Source: Pseudoduganella rivuli
GTDB lineage: Bacteria; Pseudomonadota; Gammaproteobacteria; Burkholderiales; Burkholderiaceae_D
Direction of reading: 5' to 3'
Assembly (NCBI RefSeq): GCF_009674485.1
Contig: NZ_WKJJ01000003.1
Coordinates: 372,001-436,000 of the forward strand
Length of the DNA: 64,000 nt
The notes under the pieces are model-generated. The model did no database searches, was not told the DNA's origin, and saw only the letters and a list, made by a program, of their open reading frames with translations. Positions 15,729 to 24,836 of this stretch are shown piece after piece; position 1 is the first letter of the stretch; every line of letters begins with the position of its first letter. The position numbers and the translations under genes are program-made.

Positions 15729-16778
15729 TCACGGCCGCAACTTGCGTCCTTCCCGCCGCCCATGCAACCAGTAATGCTCCATCGCCCCAATCCCTGACGC
15801 AGCCACATCGGGATTGGCCGCCAGGTAAAGCGCCCCGTCAAAATCCGCCATCCATCGCATGTTCGGCGGCACGCTGCTTTCCAGGAATGATGCAGGAACC
15901 GCCCGTCCGGCATACCGGTGCGGCATCGGTTCGCCGGTGGCGATGTCAGTCAGGTGGCGGAACGCGATACTGCCGTAAAACGGATCCGACATCATCGGGA
16001 CGTAATACGCACAGTCATCGAAGAAATAATGGGTGACTTGCGACCACCGGGTACGCATCGCGTCGAGCTGCGGCGCACCGCCATGCAACAGGTTGGCGGC
16101 CCAGATCAGCGCCTGCCCCTTTTTCGCATGGAAGATTTGCGGCTGTACGCCGTGCTCCTCCACCAATGCACGCCACATGGGTTCATATAACGCCTGGGTC
16201 GGCAAATCTTCGCGGTCCGCCGAACATTGGCCGATATGCTCGTTCGTATAGACGGGCCAGCGGTGGCTGCCGGGGTAGTACATCAGCGGCCCATTGTTTT
16301 CGTCGACATCGTCCATGGCCACCCACACGCCGCACATGAAGCGCTCGGGGTTGGAGTGAAAGTGCACGGTGTCCGAATGGACGTGTTGCTGCGTGCCGAC
16401 CGGGAAATTCAAGGTCTGGAATGGCCGTGCGCGCCGGCCGTACAGTTGGCCCAGCAAGGCCAGGATGGCGGGGTTACCGGCGATATTACGCACATCCTGG
16501 TTGAACTGCCATGCATCGCGTACCCGCAAGCTGACCCCTTCGCGATGCCCGTGGGCGCGCCAGGCGTCGAAATCGAAACGGTTGCCGAGCGCCGCCTTCA
16601 CCGACTCCGCCTTGCGGCTGAAATCGGCGTCAGGGAATTCGATCAGCGCGAAACCCTGCGTGGCAAGGCTGTGCGCGACGCTGCGCACGGTGGGATGAAT
16701 CGCCGGATCGTCGAATATCCGACGGAAGAATGGCGACTCCACCAGCGGAACGCCGGGCAGCAAGTGCTCCATGGTCAC
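15729..16778 (-). CDS. Phytanoyl-CoA dioxygenase (PhyH) family protein with C-terminal NPDV module
   Basis: A 349-residue Fe(II)/2-oxoglutarate dioxygenase-like protein. The metal triad is visible as His134-x-Asp136 ('HVHSDTVH') and the distal His232 ('ANLLHGG'). An Arg of 'MRTRWSQ' about ten residues later is suited to bind 2-oxoglutarate. PhyH proteins hydroxylate small molecules; the substrate here is unknown. The last 38 residues form a separate module, 'LYLAANPDVAASG...HYWLHGRREGR', also present in its neighbour and in the GT61 protein of this locus. Its start overlaps the stop of the upstream paralogue by 4 nt (ATGA). It is the last gene of the minus-strand block. Confidence 0.85.
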   Translation of the reverse strand: MTMEHLLPGVPLVESPFFRRIFDDPAIHPTVRSVAHSLATQGFALIEFPDADFSRKAESVKAALGNRFDFDAWRAHGHREGVSLRVRDAWQFNQDVRNIAGNPAILALLGQLYGRRARPFQTLNFPVGTQQHVHSDTVHFHSNPERFMCGVWVAMDDVDENNGPLMYYPGSHRWPVYTNEHIGQCSADREDLPTQALYEPMWRALVEEHGVQPQIFHAKKGQALIWAANLLHGGAPQLDAMRTRWSQVTHYFFDDCAYYVPMMSDPFYGSIAFRHLTDIATGEPMPHRYAGRAVPASFLESSVPPNMRWMADFDGALYLAANPDVAASGIGAMEHYWLHGRREGRKLRP

Positions 16779-17818
16779 GGACGCAGGCGGCGCTTCTCTT
16801 TGCGGCCGTACTTCAGATAATGCTCGGCGGGGTTCCAGCCACCATCCGCTACATCGGGGTTGGCGGCAAGGTACAGCTCGCCATCGAAATCATCCCATTG
16901 GTGGCCGCCCTGGCCCGAGCACGTTTCGACGAACCCTTGCGGCACCGGGTGACCGGCATAGTGATGGCGCTTTTCTTCGCCCGTGCCGATGTCGACCAGT
17001 TTGCGGAAGTCAATCTTGCCGTAAAACGGGTCCGATGCCATCGGCGTGTAATATGAACAATCGTCGAAATAGTAATGCGTCACTTGCGACCAGCGGGTAC
17101 GCGCCGGATCGACCTGGCGTGATCCGCCATGCATCAGGTTGGCGGCCCAGATCAACGCCTGGCCCTTCCTGGCATGGAAATACTCGGGTTGTGCGCCATG
17201 CGACTCTACCAGCGCGCGCCACATTTCTTCATACAGGCCCTGCGTCGGCGTTCCTTCCATCAGCGCCACGCAGCGGCCGATGTGTTCATTTGTATAGATC
17301 GGCCAGCGGTGACTGCCAGGGTAATACACCAGCGGGCCGTTTTCGTCGTTAATGTCTTCCATCGCTACCCACACGCCGCACATGAAGCGTTCCGGGCTGG
17401 AGCTGAAGTGGATGGAATCCGTATGGATATGTTGTTGCGTGCCGACAGGGAAGTTCAGAGTCTGGAATGGCCAGGCCTTGCGGCCGTACAGTTTGCTCAG
17501 CAAGTCCAGGATCTGCGGGTTGCATGCAATACTTTTGACATGGTCATTGAATTCCCATGCATCCTGGACGCGCAAACTGATGCCTTGTTGGTGACCACTT
17601 TGTTGCCAGCCTTCCAGGTCATAGTGCGGGCGCAAGTCGGTCTTGATCGCTTCGGCCTTGCCATCGAATTCCGGATCGGGGAAATCGAGGACTGCATAGC
17701 CCTTGATTGCCAGTTCCAGCGCTATGCGGCGGGTGTCGTCATCGATAGCCGGATCGCTGAAGATTTGCTGGAAGAAAGGGGACTCGACGTGAGGGACGCC
17801 GGGCAGGAGATTCTTCAT
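16775..17818 (-). CDS. Phytanoyl-CoA dioxygenase (PhyH) family protein, tandem paralogue
   Basis: A 347-residue protein clearly homologous over its whole length to the one downstream. It has the same iron site 'HIHTDSIHF' (His-x-Asp), the same distal His in 'ANLMHGG', the same 'ARTRWSQVTHYYFDD' and the same C-terminal 'LYLAANPDVADGG...HYLKYGRKEKR' module. The pair therefore arose by gene duplication, and the two are coupled through a 4-nt overlap. Both begin with a 'LLPGVP.VESPFF' segment. The role is probably hydroxylation of a sugar, lipid or peptide unit made by this locus, which is inference from context. Confidence 0.85.
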   Translation of the reverse strand: MKNLLPGVPHVESPFFQQIFSDPAIDDDTRRIALELAIKGYAVLDFPDPEFDGKAEAIKTDLRPHYDLEGWQQSGHQQGISLRVQDAWEFNDHVKSIACNPQILDLLSKLYGRKAWPFQTLNFPVGTQQHIHTDSIHFSSSPERFMCGVWVAMEDINDENGPLVYYPGSHRWPIYTNEHIGRCVALMEGTPTQGLYEEMWRALVESHGAQPEYFHARKGQALIWAANLMHGGSRQVDPARTRWSQVTHYYFDDCSYYTPMASDPFYGKIDFRKLVDIGTGEEKRHHYAGHPVPQGFVETCSGQGGHQWDDFDGELYLAANPDVADGGWNPAEHYLKYGRKEKRRLRP

Positions 17819-17898
17819 GGAGAGGCGTAGTAAATCATTAATCGTTCTGTATTGTAACTGTGTTCGGCGACTCTTCGCGAGAGGTGTTTTCTACTGGA

Positions 17899-19275
17899 TT
17901 ATTCAGGCGCCAGGAGCCGGTTTCCCAATGCGCTGGCGAAGCGGCGCAGGTCGGGAACTGCCGTGGCTTCCCAGTAATTGGCTTTCAGCCATGGACCTAT
18001 ATAAAAAATAACATCCGAAGCCTGATTTTGCTTGTTGATCACAGCGCAGTCAGGTCCTATTTCCAATCCCAGTCCAAGTTTGTCCGCGCGGATATGGCCG
18101 TCTTCAAGCAATTGATTCACCAGTGTATTGCCAGTGCCATGGGGATTTGCACACGGACCAGTACAGTTGATGACCCATGCGGTACGCAGGTTGGTGTTTT
18201 CCGCGGCACCGCGTAGCTGGACAGTGGCGGTGATGCCACTGTTGCTTTCATCGAAACCGCGCAAGCGGGCAGCCAGAGTGCGGATCACACCTGTTTTTCT
18301 TGCACTGTCAAAGCGCTCGAAGACTGCTGGCGCCAACCGGTGGCGGTGCGTATCCCAATACGGTTGTACGTGGCGCAGGAAGCGCCTGCGTTCCTTTTCC
18401 GTGTAAGTGAGCCAGATGTCCGCAGTGACGGGGCGCAGCAGCGCCATTGCTTCACGCCAGTCACGCTGTTCCAGGGCGAGTTGTTTGCTGTAATGGCGAA
18501 AGCCGCGGAATTGTTCCCTTACAGTTGAAGCATTGCCCCAGATCGTCGACGGCATTTGATTTGCGATGGGCGGATGGGCGCCGTGCCGGTGATGTTGTGG
18601 CAACAGCCCGCGCCGCGACACCGCTGTGACCGGGCGCTTGGGATTGCGATGTAACAAGGTCATGGCAATGTCCACCGCGGTAAGCCCGGTTCCCAGCAAC
18701 AAGACTGGGTCGTCCGGGGCAATGTTTTCCAGCCTTACCGTATCCCACGGATCGCGGATATAGCGCGAGCTGCCGTAGAAAGTCATGTCGGCGATGCGGG
18801 GATTGGCAGAAGGAAAGTGTCCGAGCGCAAGCACAACTTTGTCGACCTGCATCGTTTCTCCACATTCCAGTGTCACCATGGCGGACGAGCCATTGGGGAC
18901 AATCCGGTTCACATGCTGATACAGGCGCTCCAGTTTGGTGCCGGGTTGCGCCTGTCGTTCCGCCTGTTCCAGCAGCCACTCGAGGTAGTCGCCGTAAATA
19001 CTGCGCGAGACAAAGCTGCCGGCGTGGATGCCGGGATCGCGCATACGTGCGAAGTCCAGGAAATGGTTGGGAAGGTCATCAAAGGCGCTCATATTGCCGG
19101 CAGGGACGTTCAGCGTGTGGTCAGGGCTCTGGGTGCCGTATGCCATGCCCCGTGCGACGCGGCCGCTGCCATTTGCGAGGAGAATGCGTAGTGAACCGTT
19201 TTGCTGTTGCTGCAGCAACCGGGCGGCGGTGACTGCGCCGGAAAACCCGGCACCGACAATGAGAACGGTTTTCAT
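17899..19275 (-). CDS. FAD/NAD(P)-binding oxidoreductase
   Basis: A 458-residue flavoprotein of the FAD/NAD(P)-binding superfamily (COG4529 type). The N-terminal dinucleotide fold is 'TVLIVGAGFSGAVTAARLL'. 'RGMAYGTQSPDHTLNVPAGNMSAF' is typical of this branch, and a second nucleotide loop, 'VLLLGTGLTAVDIAMTLL', lies near residue 200. Its relatives are poorly characterised oxygenases or dehydrogenases. It sits between cysC and the two PhyH genes, in an AT-richer stretch, 80 nt upstream of the first PhyH gene. A perfect -10 lies ahead of it (see separate entry), so it may start its own transcript with both dioxygenases. Confidence 0.85.
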   Translation of the reverse strand: MKTVLIVGAGFSGAVTAARLLQQQQNGSLRILLANGSGRVARGMAYGTQSPDHTLNVPAGNMSAFDDLPNHFLDFARMRDPGIHAGSFVSRSIYGDYLEWLLEQAERQAQPGTKLERLYQHVNRIVPNGSSAMVTLECGETMQVDKVVLALGHFPSANPRIADMTFYGSSRYIRDPWDTVRLENIAPDDPVLLLGTGLTAVDIAMTLLHRNPKRPVTAVSRRGLLPQHHRHGAHPPIANQMPSTIWGNASTVREQFRGFRHYSKQLALEQRDWREAMALLRPVTADIWLTYTEKERRRFLRHVQPYWDTHRHRLAPAVFERFDSARKTGVIRTLAARLRGFDESNSGITATVQLRGAAENTNLRTAWVINCTGPCANPHGTGNTLVNQLLEDGHIRADKLGLGLEIGPDCAVINKQNQASDVIFYIGPWLKANYWEATAVPDLRRFASALGNRLLAPE

Positions 19276-19310
19276 TATGCCCTTTGTGAATATGCTTATT
19301 ACTTTTTCGA

Positions 19311-19338
19311 ATTATATTATGACAGCCCCTTGCACGAA
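19311..19338 (-). promoter_or_regulatory. Candidate promoter of the flavoprotein-PhyH group
   Basis: On the minus strand TTCGTG (19338-19333), a 16-nt spacer and a perfect TATAAT (19316-19311) lie about 35 nt before the flavoprotein start. The -35 is weak. The gap shared with cysC (divergent) is strongly AT-rich. Confidence 0.45.
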
Positions 19339-19466
19339 GTGGATGGATAGCCTGAAGATTAGTTGTTTTTAATATAGGTGAAACACTTATCTTCTAGTGG
19401 GAAATAAACAACTATGTCATCATGATTGATCGTAATTCTTACTCTCATGATCTGCGTACCCAACAT

Positions 19467-20084
19467 ATGAAATCCAGCAACACTATATGGCACCATGCGA
19501 CTGTCACCCGCGCACGACGCGAAAAGCTCAATGGACATAAGGGCGCGCTTGTCTGGTTTACCGGGTTATCTGGCTCAGGCAAGTCCACTTTGGCACACGC
19601 TGTCGAAGAGCGCTTGCACCAGGAAAACTGTAGGACGTTTGTGCTGGACGGCGATAACGTCCGCCACGGTTTGTGCGCAGACCTGGGGTTTTCCGATGAG
19701 GCACGTTCAGAGAACATCCGGCGTGTCGGGGAAGCCGCCAAACTGTTTGTCGAAGCGGGAATTGTGGTATTGACTGCATTCATTTCCCCTTTCGAAGACG
19801 ACCGCGACCGCGTGCGCAATCTGGTTGGGGCAGGTGACTTTATTGAAATCTACTGCCAATGTCCGCTGGAAGTGTGTGAGGAACGGGATGTCAAAGGATT
19901 ATACAAGCGCGCGCGAGCGGGAGAAATTGCACATTTCACCGGTATTTCGTCGCCGTATGAGCCACCGCGTTCGTCCTGCCTCGTGGTGGAAACTTCCGTA
20001 CTCTCGCTCGAGGAATCCGTTGATGTTGTGGTGGCGTTGTTGCAGGCACGCGGCATTGTGAGCCTGGCGGAGCCAGTACAATGA
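19467..20084 (+). CDS. cysC: Adenylylsulfate (APS) kinase
   Basis: A 205-residue kinase that phosphorylates APS to PAPS, the universal sulfate donor. The P-loop is '[10 protein letters not shown]'. The APS site shows '[10 protein letters not shown]', '[15 protein letters not shown]' and '[12 protein letters not shown]', and the late motif is '[18 protein letters not shown]'. The Met at 19467 gives the family length; an upstream Met at 19422 would add 15 residues, and neither has a clear ribosome binding site. It is the only plus-strand gene inside the glycan block, with no sulfurylase or reductase genes nearby. Provision of PAPS to the sulfotransferases at 27 kb and 49 kb is therefore a better guess than cysteine synthesis. 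Confidence 0.93.
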   Translation: MKSSNTIWHHATVTRARREKLNGHKGALVWFTGLSGSGKSTLAHAVEERLHQENCRTFVLDGDNVRHGLCADLGFSDEARSENIRRVGEAAKLFVEAGIVVLTAFISPFEDDRDRVRNLVGAGDFIEIYCQCPLEVCEERDVKGLYKRARAGEIAHFTGISSPYEPPRSSCLVVETSVLSLEESVDVVVALLQARGIVSLAEPVQ

Positions 20085-20145
20085 AGGTACTCCGGGAAAT
20101 GCCCTGCAATATGTCCTGAGAACGTGATGGGCAAGGAGTGCTTGT

Positions 20146-20691
20146 TCAGCATTCCACTGAATTTTCCCCGCCTGAAGTTTCTTGTAAATGAGCTTGCTCT
20201 TGCTTAGCGTGCAATTCTTCGCAACGTTCGGCGAATGGCTGATTTCCTTCTACGATAGCTAACAAAATGCCTGCGGTTTTACCTTCATCGGCTGCGATAT
20301 TGATAAATTGCCTGACGACGCCTTCCGGGAAACTCATCGTGTCATATTTGTTCAATATGGTATGATCGACGCCAGACTCTCCGTCCCAGAGGACTTTCCA
20401 CGTTCCCTCCAAAATAATGAAGGTTTCTGTGGAGTCATGGTTATGCATCGCACAGCCGCTGCCCGGGACACATTCAACAAAATAAACAAAAAAACCGGCC
20501 GCCTGCACAATGGCAGGTATCTCGTTCTGCTTCTCGGCAGATATCCATTTCTCATCTTCTGATTCCAGGAAACCCAGCACCGGCTTCGCGACATTGATTC
20601 CGTCAGGGCGCGTAGCGCCTCGAATAGTCTGGTATCGTGCGATGTAACTGTTTATCTGTTGGCGCGTCGGTTTGAATGCGGGGAGCGGCAC
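20146..20691 (-). CDS. Cupin-domain protein
   Basis: A 181-residue protein with a single cupin barrel. The metal-binding motif 1 is visible as 'HNHDSTETFIILEGTWKV' (His-x-His-x4-Glu spacing) around residues 83-100. Cupins of this size include sugar isomerases, dioxygenases and sensors, and I cannot tell which this is. It lies directly downstream of the FdtB-like aminotransferase on the same strand (65-nt gap) and is convergent with cysC. A role in tailoring or sensing the sugar nucleotide is possible but not shown. Confidence 0.75.
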   Translation of the reverse strand: MPLPAFKPTRQQINSYIARYQTIRGATRPDGINVAKPVLGFLESEDEKWISAEKQNEIPAIVQAAGFFVYFVECVPGSGCAMHNHDSTETFIILEGTWKVLWDGESGVDHTILNKYDTMSFPEGVVRQFINIAADEGKTAGILLAIVEGNQPFAERCEELHAKQEQAHLQETSGGENSVEC

Positions 20692-20756
20692 AGCAATGAT
20701 CCTTTTAGAAAAGTACTGCAGGAAAGTATTGCATGAAGTGCCGCCCGCGCAATCAG

Positions 20757-21851
20757 TTATCGCAATACTGCACGAACGGAATCAATCACAAAAGCGACCT
20801 GTTCATCAGACATCGTCGGTGACATAGGCAAGCTTAGCAACTCGGCAGCCATGCTTTCAGCGATTGGCATATTATAATGCGAGAAAGCTTCATAGCATTT
20901 TTGGCGATGCGGGGGGATAGGATAGTGCACCATGGTGCCAATACCTCGCTCAGCCAGTTTTTGCTGGAGCTGATCACGATTGGCGCAGCGTATTACGTAC
21001 AAGTGCCATACAGGCAACGCCCACTCGGGAACTTCCGGTAACGTGATCGGCAAATTGGCCAAGCCATGGTTATAGGCTGCTGCGATTTCCCGGCGCCGCG
21101 CGTTATAGCTGTCCAGTTTGGATAACTTAATTCGAAGAAACGCCGCTTGCAATTCATCCAGTCGAGAGTTGCAACCGATTTCATCATGTTGGTATTTGAC
21201 CTCCGAGCCGTAGTTGCGCAGACGCTTTATCTTGGCCGCAATTTCCGGGTCGTTAGTCAATACAGCACCGCCATCTCCAAGCGCCCCCAAATTTTTTCCT
21301 GGATAGAAGCTGGTTGCAGCGCCGTGAGCCAAGCCGCCGGCACGTCTCCCTCGATATTCAGCTCCTTGGGCCTGTGCTGCATCTTCAATAACAATTAACC
21401 CATGCTCGCGCGCGATTTCATTAATAGGGTCCATATCTGCGACTTGCCCATACAAGTGCACAGGCATAATCGCCCGGGTCTTCGTGGTTATCGCAGCTTT
21501 GATGGCTGCCGGGTTAATATTATATGTTCCGTCCAGTGGTTCCACAGGTACTGGTGTGGCGCCGCAGCGACTGACAGCGAGCCAGGTGGCGATGAAGGTA
21601 TTTGACGGAACAAGAACCTCATCTGCAGGCCCTATTCCATAGGCTTGCAATAATAAAAACAAGGCATCGAGCCCATTCGCGACGCCAATGCAATGTTTGA
21701 CACCGCATGATTCCGCAAATTCTTTCTCGAAGCTGGATAATTCTTGCCCTGCAATTAACCAGCCTGAATGAATTACTCGTTGCAACGCGGCACTTAATTC
21801 ATCTTGGATTTCCAGATGCGTTGTCGTTAAATCTAAAAAAGGCACCTTCAT
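20757..21851 (-). CDS. DegT/DnrJ/EryC1/StrS sugar aminotransferase (FdtB-like)
   Basis: A 364-residue PLP enzyme that aminates a 3-keto (or 4-keto) nucleotide sugar. The family start '[17 protein letters not shown]', the PLP-stacking '[11 protein letters not shown]', '[19 protein letters not shown]' and the Schiff-base lysine in '[16 protein letters not shown]' are all present. The gene overlaps by 4 nt with an upstream FdtA-like 3,4-ketoisomerase. In known pathways that pair makes dTDP-3-amino-3,6-dideoxyhexoses (Fuc3N or Qui3N type), so that product class is inferred. RmlA/RmlB for dTDP-4-keto-6-deoxyglucose are not in the window. Confidence 0.92.
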   Translation of the reverse strand: MKVPFLDLTTTHLEIQDELSAALQRVIHSGWLIAGQELSSFEKEFAESCGVKHCIGVANGLDALFLLLQAYGIGPADEVLVPSNTFIATWLAVSRCGATPVPVEPLDGTYNINPAAIKAAITTKTRAIMPVHLYGQVADMDPINEIAREHGLIVIEDAAQAQGAEYRGRRAGGLAHGAATSFYPGKNLGALGDGGAVLTNDPEIAAKIKRLRNYGSEVKYQHDEIGCNSRLDELQAAFLRIKLSKLDSYNARRREIAAAYNHGLANLPITLPEVPEWALPVWHLYVIRCANRDQLQQKLAERGIGTMVHYPIPPHRQKCYEAFSHYNMPIAESMAAELLSLPMSPTMSDEQVAFVIDSVRAVLR

Positions 21852-22264
21852 AGATTTCCTTTGTTTGCAGCCTTCAAAAAGGCGTCGTAATCCCGGAAGT
21901 AATCATTTTCGCAGTAGTAATCCGAAGCCAATACCATGCATACCGCGCCGGAAGAGAAATTATCCAAATCTCGCCACATCATGGGCGGAATATAGAGGCC
22001 ATAATAAGAGCGATTCATGTGATACGTTCTTTTCTCTTTGCCATCATCCAGACGCACGTCGAAACTTCCAGACATCGCGATCATCAATTGGTGCAACTCT
22101 TTATGGCCATGAGCTGCCCTGGTTGCGCCTCCTGGAACATCGTAGAGGTAATAAACCCGTTTCAGGTCAAATGGAATATGACGCCCACCTTCCACGAAGG
22201 TCAAGTTCCCGCGCTGGTCAGGAATGCGGGGAAGTTCGATGATTTTGCAGTCACTCAATGCCAT
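21848..22264 (-). CDS. Sugar 3,4-ketoisomerase (FdtA/QdtA/WxcM-like)
   Basis: A 138-residue cupin of the FdtA type, which converts dTDP-4-keto-6-deoxyglucose to the 3-keto form. Diagnostic segments are '[28 protein letters not shown]', seen in parts, '[27 protein letters not shown]' with the active-site His pair, and '[13 protein letters not shown]'. Length is normal. It overlaps the aminotransferase gene by 4 nt and the preceding acyltransferase-like gene by 14 nt, so the three are translated from one mRNA. Confidence 0.9.
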   Translation of the reverse strand: MALSDCKIIELPRIPDQRGNLTFVEGGRHIPFDLKRVYYLYDVPGGATRAAHGHKELHQLMIAMSGSFDVRLDDGKEKRTYHMNRSYYGLYIPPMMWRDLDNFSSGAVCMVLASDYYCENDYFRDYDAFLKAANKGNL

Positions 22265-23228
22265 GATGAGCCTCTCTCAGGTTTATATTGAAAAATTCAT
22301 GAACGGTACTGCCGGCACCAAATTCTGATTTGAAACAAAACAGTCCCTCATTTAATATGTTGCCATTGCTTTCAGTACTGATGCCGAAATCAAAATAACG
22401 CTTCCCTGACGATTGGGCCAATTCAATGCAGTGGGAAAAGATAAGGTCCAGACTATTTAATTCATAACCCTGTTCGCTAGACGCAATATACTGGGCATGC
22501 CACGTGGTCTTTGATATGAACAAAACCACCCCGGCAACCACCTGGTTATCGGCCAATGCGCAGCAAATACGAATATTGTCCGGACAGCGGTCGATAAGCC
22601 ATTCGATCTCGGCAAGGGCATGCACAGGTTTTGTGCCGTGCTTGCGCGCCAAGTTGTCCGCCAAGACCGCCCATAACGCCGGCAGGTGGCATAGTTCAGC
22701 GCTCAGCGTCAGGTTATTGCTAATAGCCTTTTTTAAACTTCGATGGCGACGACTGCTGATGGGCAGTCTGGAGGTCAACTCGATCGTGCTACTGATATCG
22801 CAACGAGAGCGGCTAACATTCAAGCGATGGAAAGCATAAAGGTCGTCTTGCGCCGGAACCGAATGATAAAAGGTCGGCACAGCCTTGTAGGAAAAATTCG
22901 AGTAACCAGCATCTCGATAATATTGGATGATGGCGCGCAACGCCATCAGCATCCGTTCGCCTCGCAATGCGCCTTGGTGAACAATGCCGCCATAGGTGCT
23001 GCCCGGGTGGCTGACCACGGTTGTTCGGTCAGACGGATGGCGGGCGGCAGGCAGCAAACCCAAGCATTTTCCATCTTCTTCAATTATCAGTGACTGGTCC
23101 TCGAAACGCGTGCCATGATATGAAAGAAATTTTCTAGTGTGCAAAAACGTGGCTTGCAGGGAGTTGTCGCAGAACAAGTCCCATGCAGCCGCATCGCCGT
23201 CAGAAAAAGGGCGAATGGAATAACTCAT
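22251..23228 (-). CDS. FemAB/GNAT-type acyltransferase
   Basis: A 325-residue protein with the double GNAT-like fold of the FemAB / acetyltransf_6 class. The central 'SRRHRSLKKAISNNL' and the later 'ALADNQVVAGVVLFISKTTWHAQYIASS' and 'GKRYFDFGIST' segments are characteristic. Relatives transfer amino acids or acyl groups to peptidoglycan or to sugars of surface polymers. Given the adjacent amino-sugar genes, N-acylation of the amino sugar is plausible, but PglD-like and FemAB-like candidates both exist here. It overlaps the gene on each side (4 and 14 nt). Confidence 0.75.
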   Translation of the reverse strand: MSYSIRPFSDGDAAAWDLFCDNSLQATFLHTRKFLSYHGTRFEDQSLIIEEDGKCLGLLPAARHPSDRTTVVSHPGSTYGGIVHQGALRGERMLMALRAIIQYYRDAGYSNFSYKAVPTFYHSVPAQDDLYAFHRLNVSRSRCDISSTIELTSRLPISSRRHRSLKKAISNNLTLSAELCHLPALWAVLADNLARKHGTKPVHALAEIEWLIDRCPDNIRICCALADNQVVAGVVLFISKTTWHAQYIASSEQGYELNSLDLIFSHCIELAQSSGKRYFDFGISTESNGNILNEGLFCFKSEFGAGSTVHEFFNINLREAHHGIE

Positions 23229-24151
23229 TCGTGCTCCAATACGGCAACGGCGAAACCGGCTTTCCCAAAATCGTTCCCATTATAAAAAACGTACAATTTA
23301 TCTGAAATTTGGATGGGAGCAGCATACATAATGGCGTCCGAATCAAATCCCTCGGCGCTCACATCCAAATTCATTTGGTCATCCATTCGAACCCAGTTTT
23401 TCCCGTCCGAGGACTCAGCATAACCCAAGCGATATGCAGCGAACGAACGCCGACGTACCGAGTAAAACATGCGATAGCCGCCACCCGGTTTGGTAATGAC
23501 GCACGGCCGACCGAAACCGTGTTCATCCGGTTCTGTGATACTGAGTTGCACTTCGCCGGCAGGGCCGAAAACTTTACCGTCTGGTGACTCAATATAACGA
23601 ATATCGTACACCGGCATTGATTTGCCGTTCAGATCAATCCATTCACTGCCACCGACATACCACATCCTGACCATGTCGCCTTCTGCCATACCGTACGGTC
23701 CACCGCGAATAAACAACTCACCATCGGACCGTTCAAGAACCGGCACCTCGGCATGGCGCCGGAAACTACGGCCGCCATCAGTACTAATGGCAAGCCCAGT
23801 AAGCAAGCGATATCGGATCTTGGTACCGAGCTCAAAGCCAGCATAGTACATATAGAGCTGATTACCCGGCATCGGTACCACGGAGCAGCAAAGTACGCCA
23901 TTCTCGTCAAAGGTGCCGGGTCTCCCGATATCCATCAGAGGCTGCGAGGAAACTTCCAAAACTTTGGTTGGATCGGCCGTAGATACGTCGACGTAACCGG
24001 GCCGGCCGATCCCCTGCGCGTCACAGAACGTCGTGAAAATCCGAATGACGTCATCATTTAACTGGATGGGAGTCGGTATCATTGCATGGGAGCTTGCCCA
24101 AGGCACACTCCCATCAGGAGAGTAAACCACTCCTAACTTCTTCCATTCCAT
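23225..24151 (-). CDS. Five-bladed beta-propeller protein related to glycosidases (GH43/GH130-like)
   Basis: A 308-residue cytoplasmic protein with repeated blade motifs: 'AISTDGGRSFRRHAEVPVL', 'YIESPDGKVFGPAG' and 'YAESSDGKNWVRMDDQ'. These are the short 'S.DG..W' turns found in GH32/43/68/130-type propellers, with no signal peptide. Acidic catalytic residues could not be assigned, so hydrolase or phosphorylase activity is not established. Homologous genes are frequent in polysaccharide loci. Its stop overlaps the acyltransferase start by 4 nt. Confidence 0.65.
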   Translation of the reverse strand: MEWKKLGVVYSPDGSVPWASSHAMIPTPIQLNDDVIRIFTTFCDAQGIGRPGYVDVSTADPTKVLEVSSQPLMDIGRPGTFDENGVLCCSVVPMPGNQLYMYYAGFELGTKIRYRLLTGLAISTDGGRSFRRHAEVPVLERSDGELFIRGGPYGMAEGDMVRMWYVGGSEWIDLNGKSMPVYDIRYIESPDGKVFGPAGEVQLSITEPDEHGFGRPCVITKPGGGYRMFYSVRRRSFAAYRLGYAESSDGKNWVRMDDQMNLDVSAEGFDSDAIMYAAPIQISDKLYVFYNGNDFGKAGFAVAVLEHE

Positions 24152-24156
24152 GAAGC

Positions 24157-24834
24157 CTACTCCTCCTTAATGCGCAGGAAGCGATAAGTATTTACAGAGG
24201 CAGGTTCGTGCTTCGCCGGCTTGAAGAAAGCCGCCACATCAGTATTGTGCGTAATGGTGACAGCCGGGCCGATCCAATTGTCCTTCGCGATCTCGATGTT
24301 ATTGATAATCGTGCAGTTAACGCCAAGGAAACTATTTTCACCAATGTCACAAAAACCGGAAATTACCACGTGGGACGAAATAAAGCAGTTATCCTTGATT
24401 TTTGAATGATGGCCGATGTGATTCCCGCTCCACATCACGACATTATTGCCGACTTTGACAAAAGGCTGGACCGTGTTGTCTTCAAAAATAAAGCAATGCT
24501 CACCTAATTCCACATTGCGCCAAATGAACGCTCTTGGGCTAATATACGAAGCAAGTGCGTAACCCTTTTCTTTGGACGCGGCAGCCAGCCTGGCACGTAA
24601 TCTGTTCAGTTGAGTGTAAGTTGCCGCTACGAAAACAGAATGCTCCTGTGGAGCAAAGCGCTGGTGCATCGTTTCGAAGGCCACAACCGGCAAGCCGTTC
24701 AACGTGTCAGTTTTTAAAAACTCTTCCTCTACTGCATAAGCGACGACTTCGTATTCGGTGTCTGCATCAAAATATTCATGAGCGATTTCCGCGAAACCAG
24801 AGGCGCCAACTATAATGAGTTTTTTTGTTTTCAT
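24157..24834 (-). CDS. PglD/NeuD-like sugar acetyltransferase
   Basis: A 225-residue left-handed beta-helix acyltransferase. The N-terminal nucleotide-sugar-binding strand-loop 'KKLIIVGASGFAEIAHEYF' is typical of PglD. The hexapeptide-repeat C-terminal half includes 'VGNNVVMWSGNHIGHHSKIKDNCFISSH', seen in pieces, with the probable catalytic His in 'GNHIGHHS'. Family members acetylate an amino group on UDP/dTDP-amino sugars, which fits the FdtA/FdtB pair downstream. Only 5 nt separate it from the next gene. Confidence 0.88.
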   Translation of the reverse strand: MKTKKLIIVGASGFAEIAHEYFDADTEYEVVAYAVEEEFLKTDTLNGLPVVAFETMHQRFAPQEHSVFVAATYTQLNRLRARLAAASKEKGYALASYISPRAFIWRNVELGEHCFIFEDNTVQPFVKVGNNVVMWSGNHIGHHSKIKDNCFISSHVVISGFCDIGENSFLGVNCTIINNIEIAKDNWIGPAVTITHNTDVAAFFKPAKHEPASVNTYRFLRIKEE

Positions 24835-24836
24835 GA

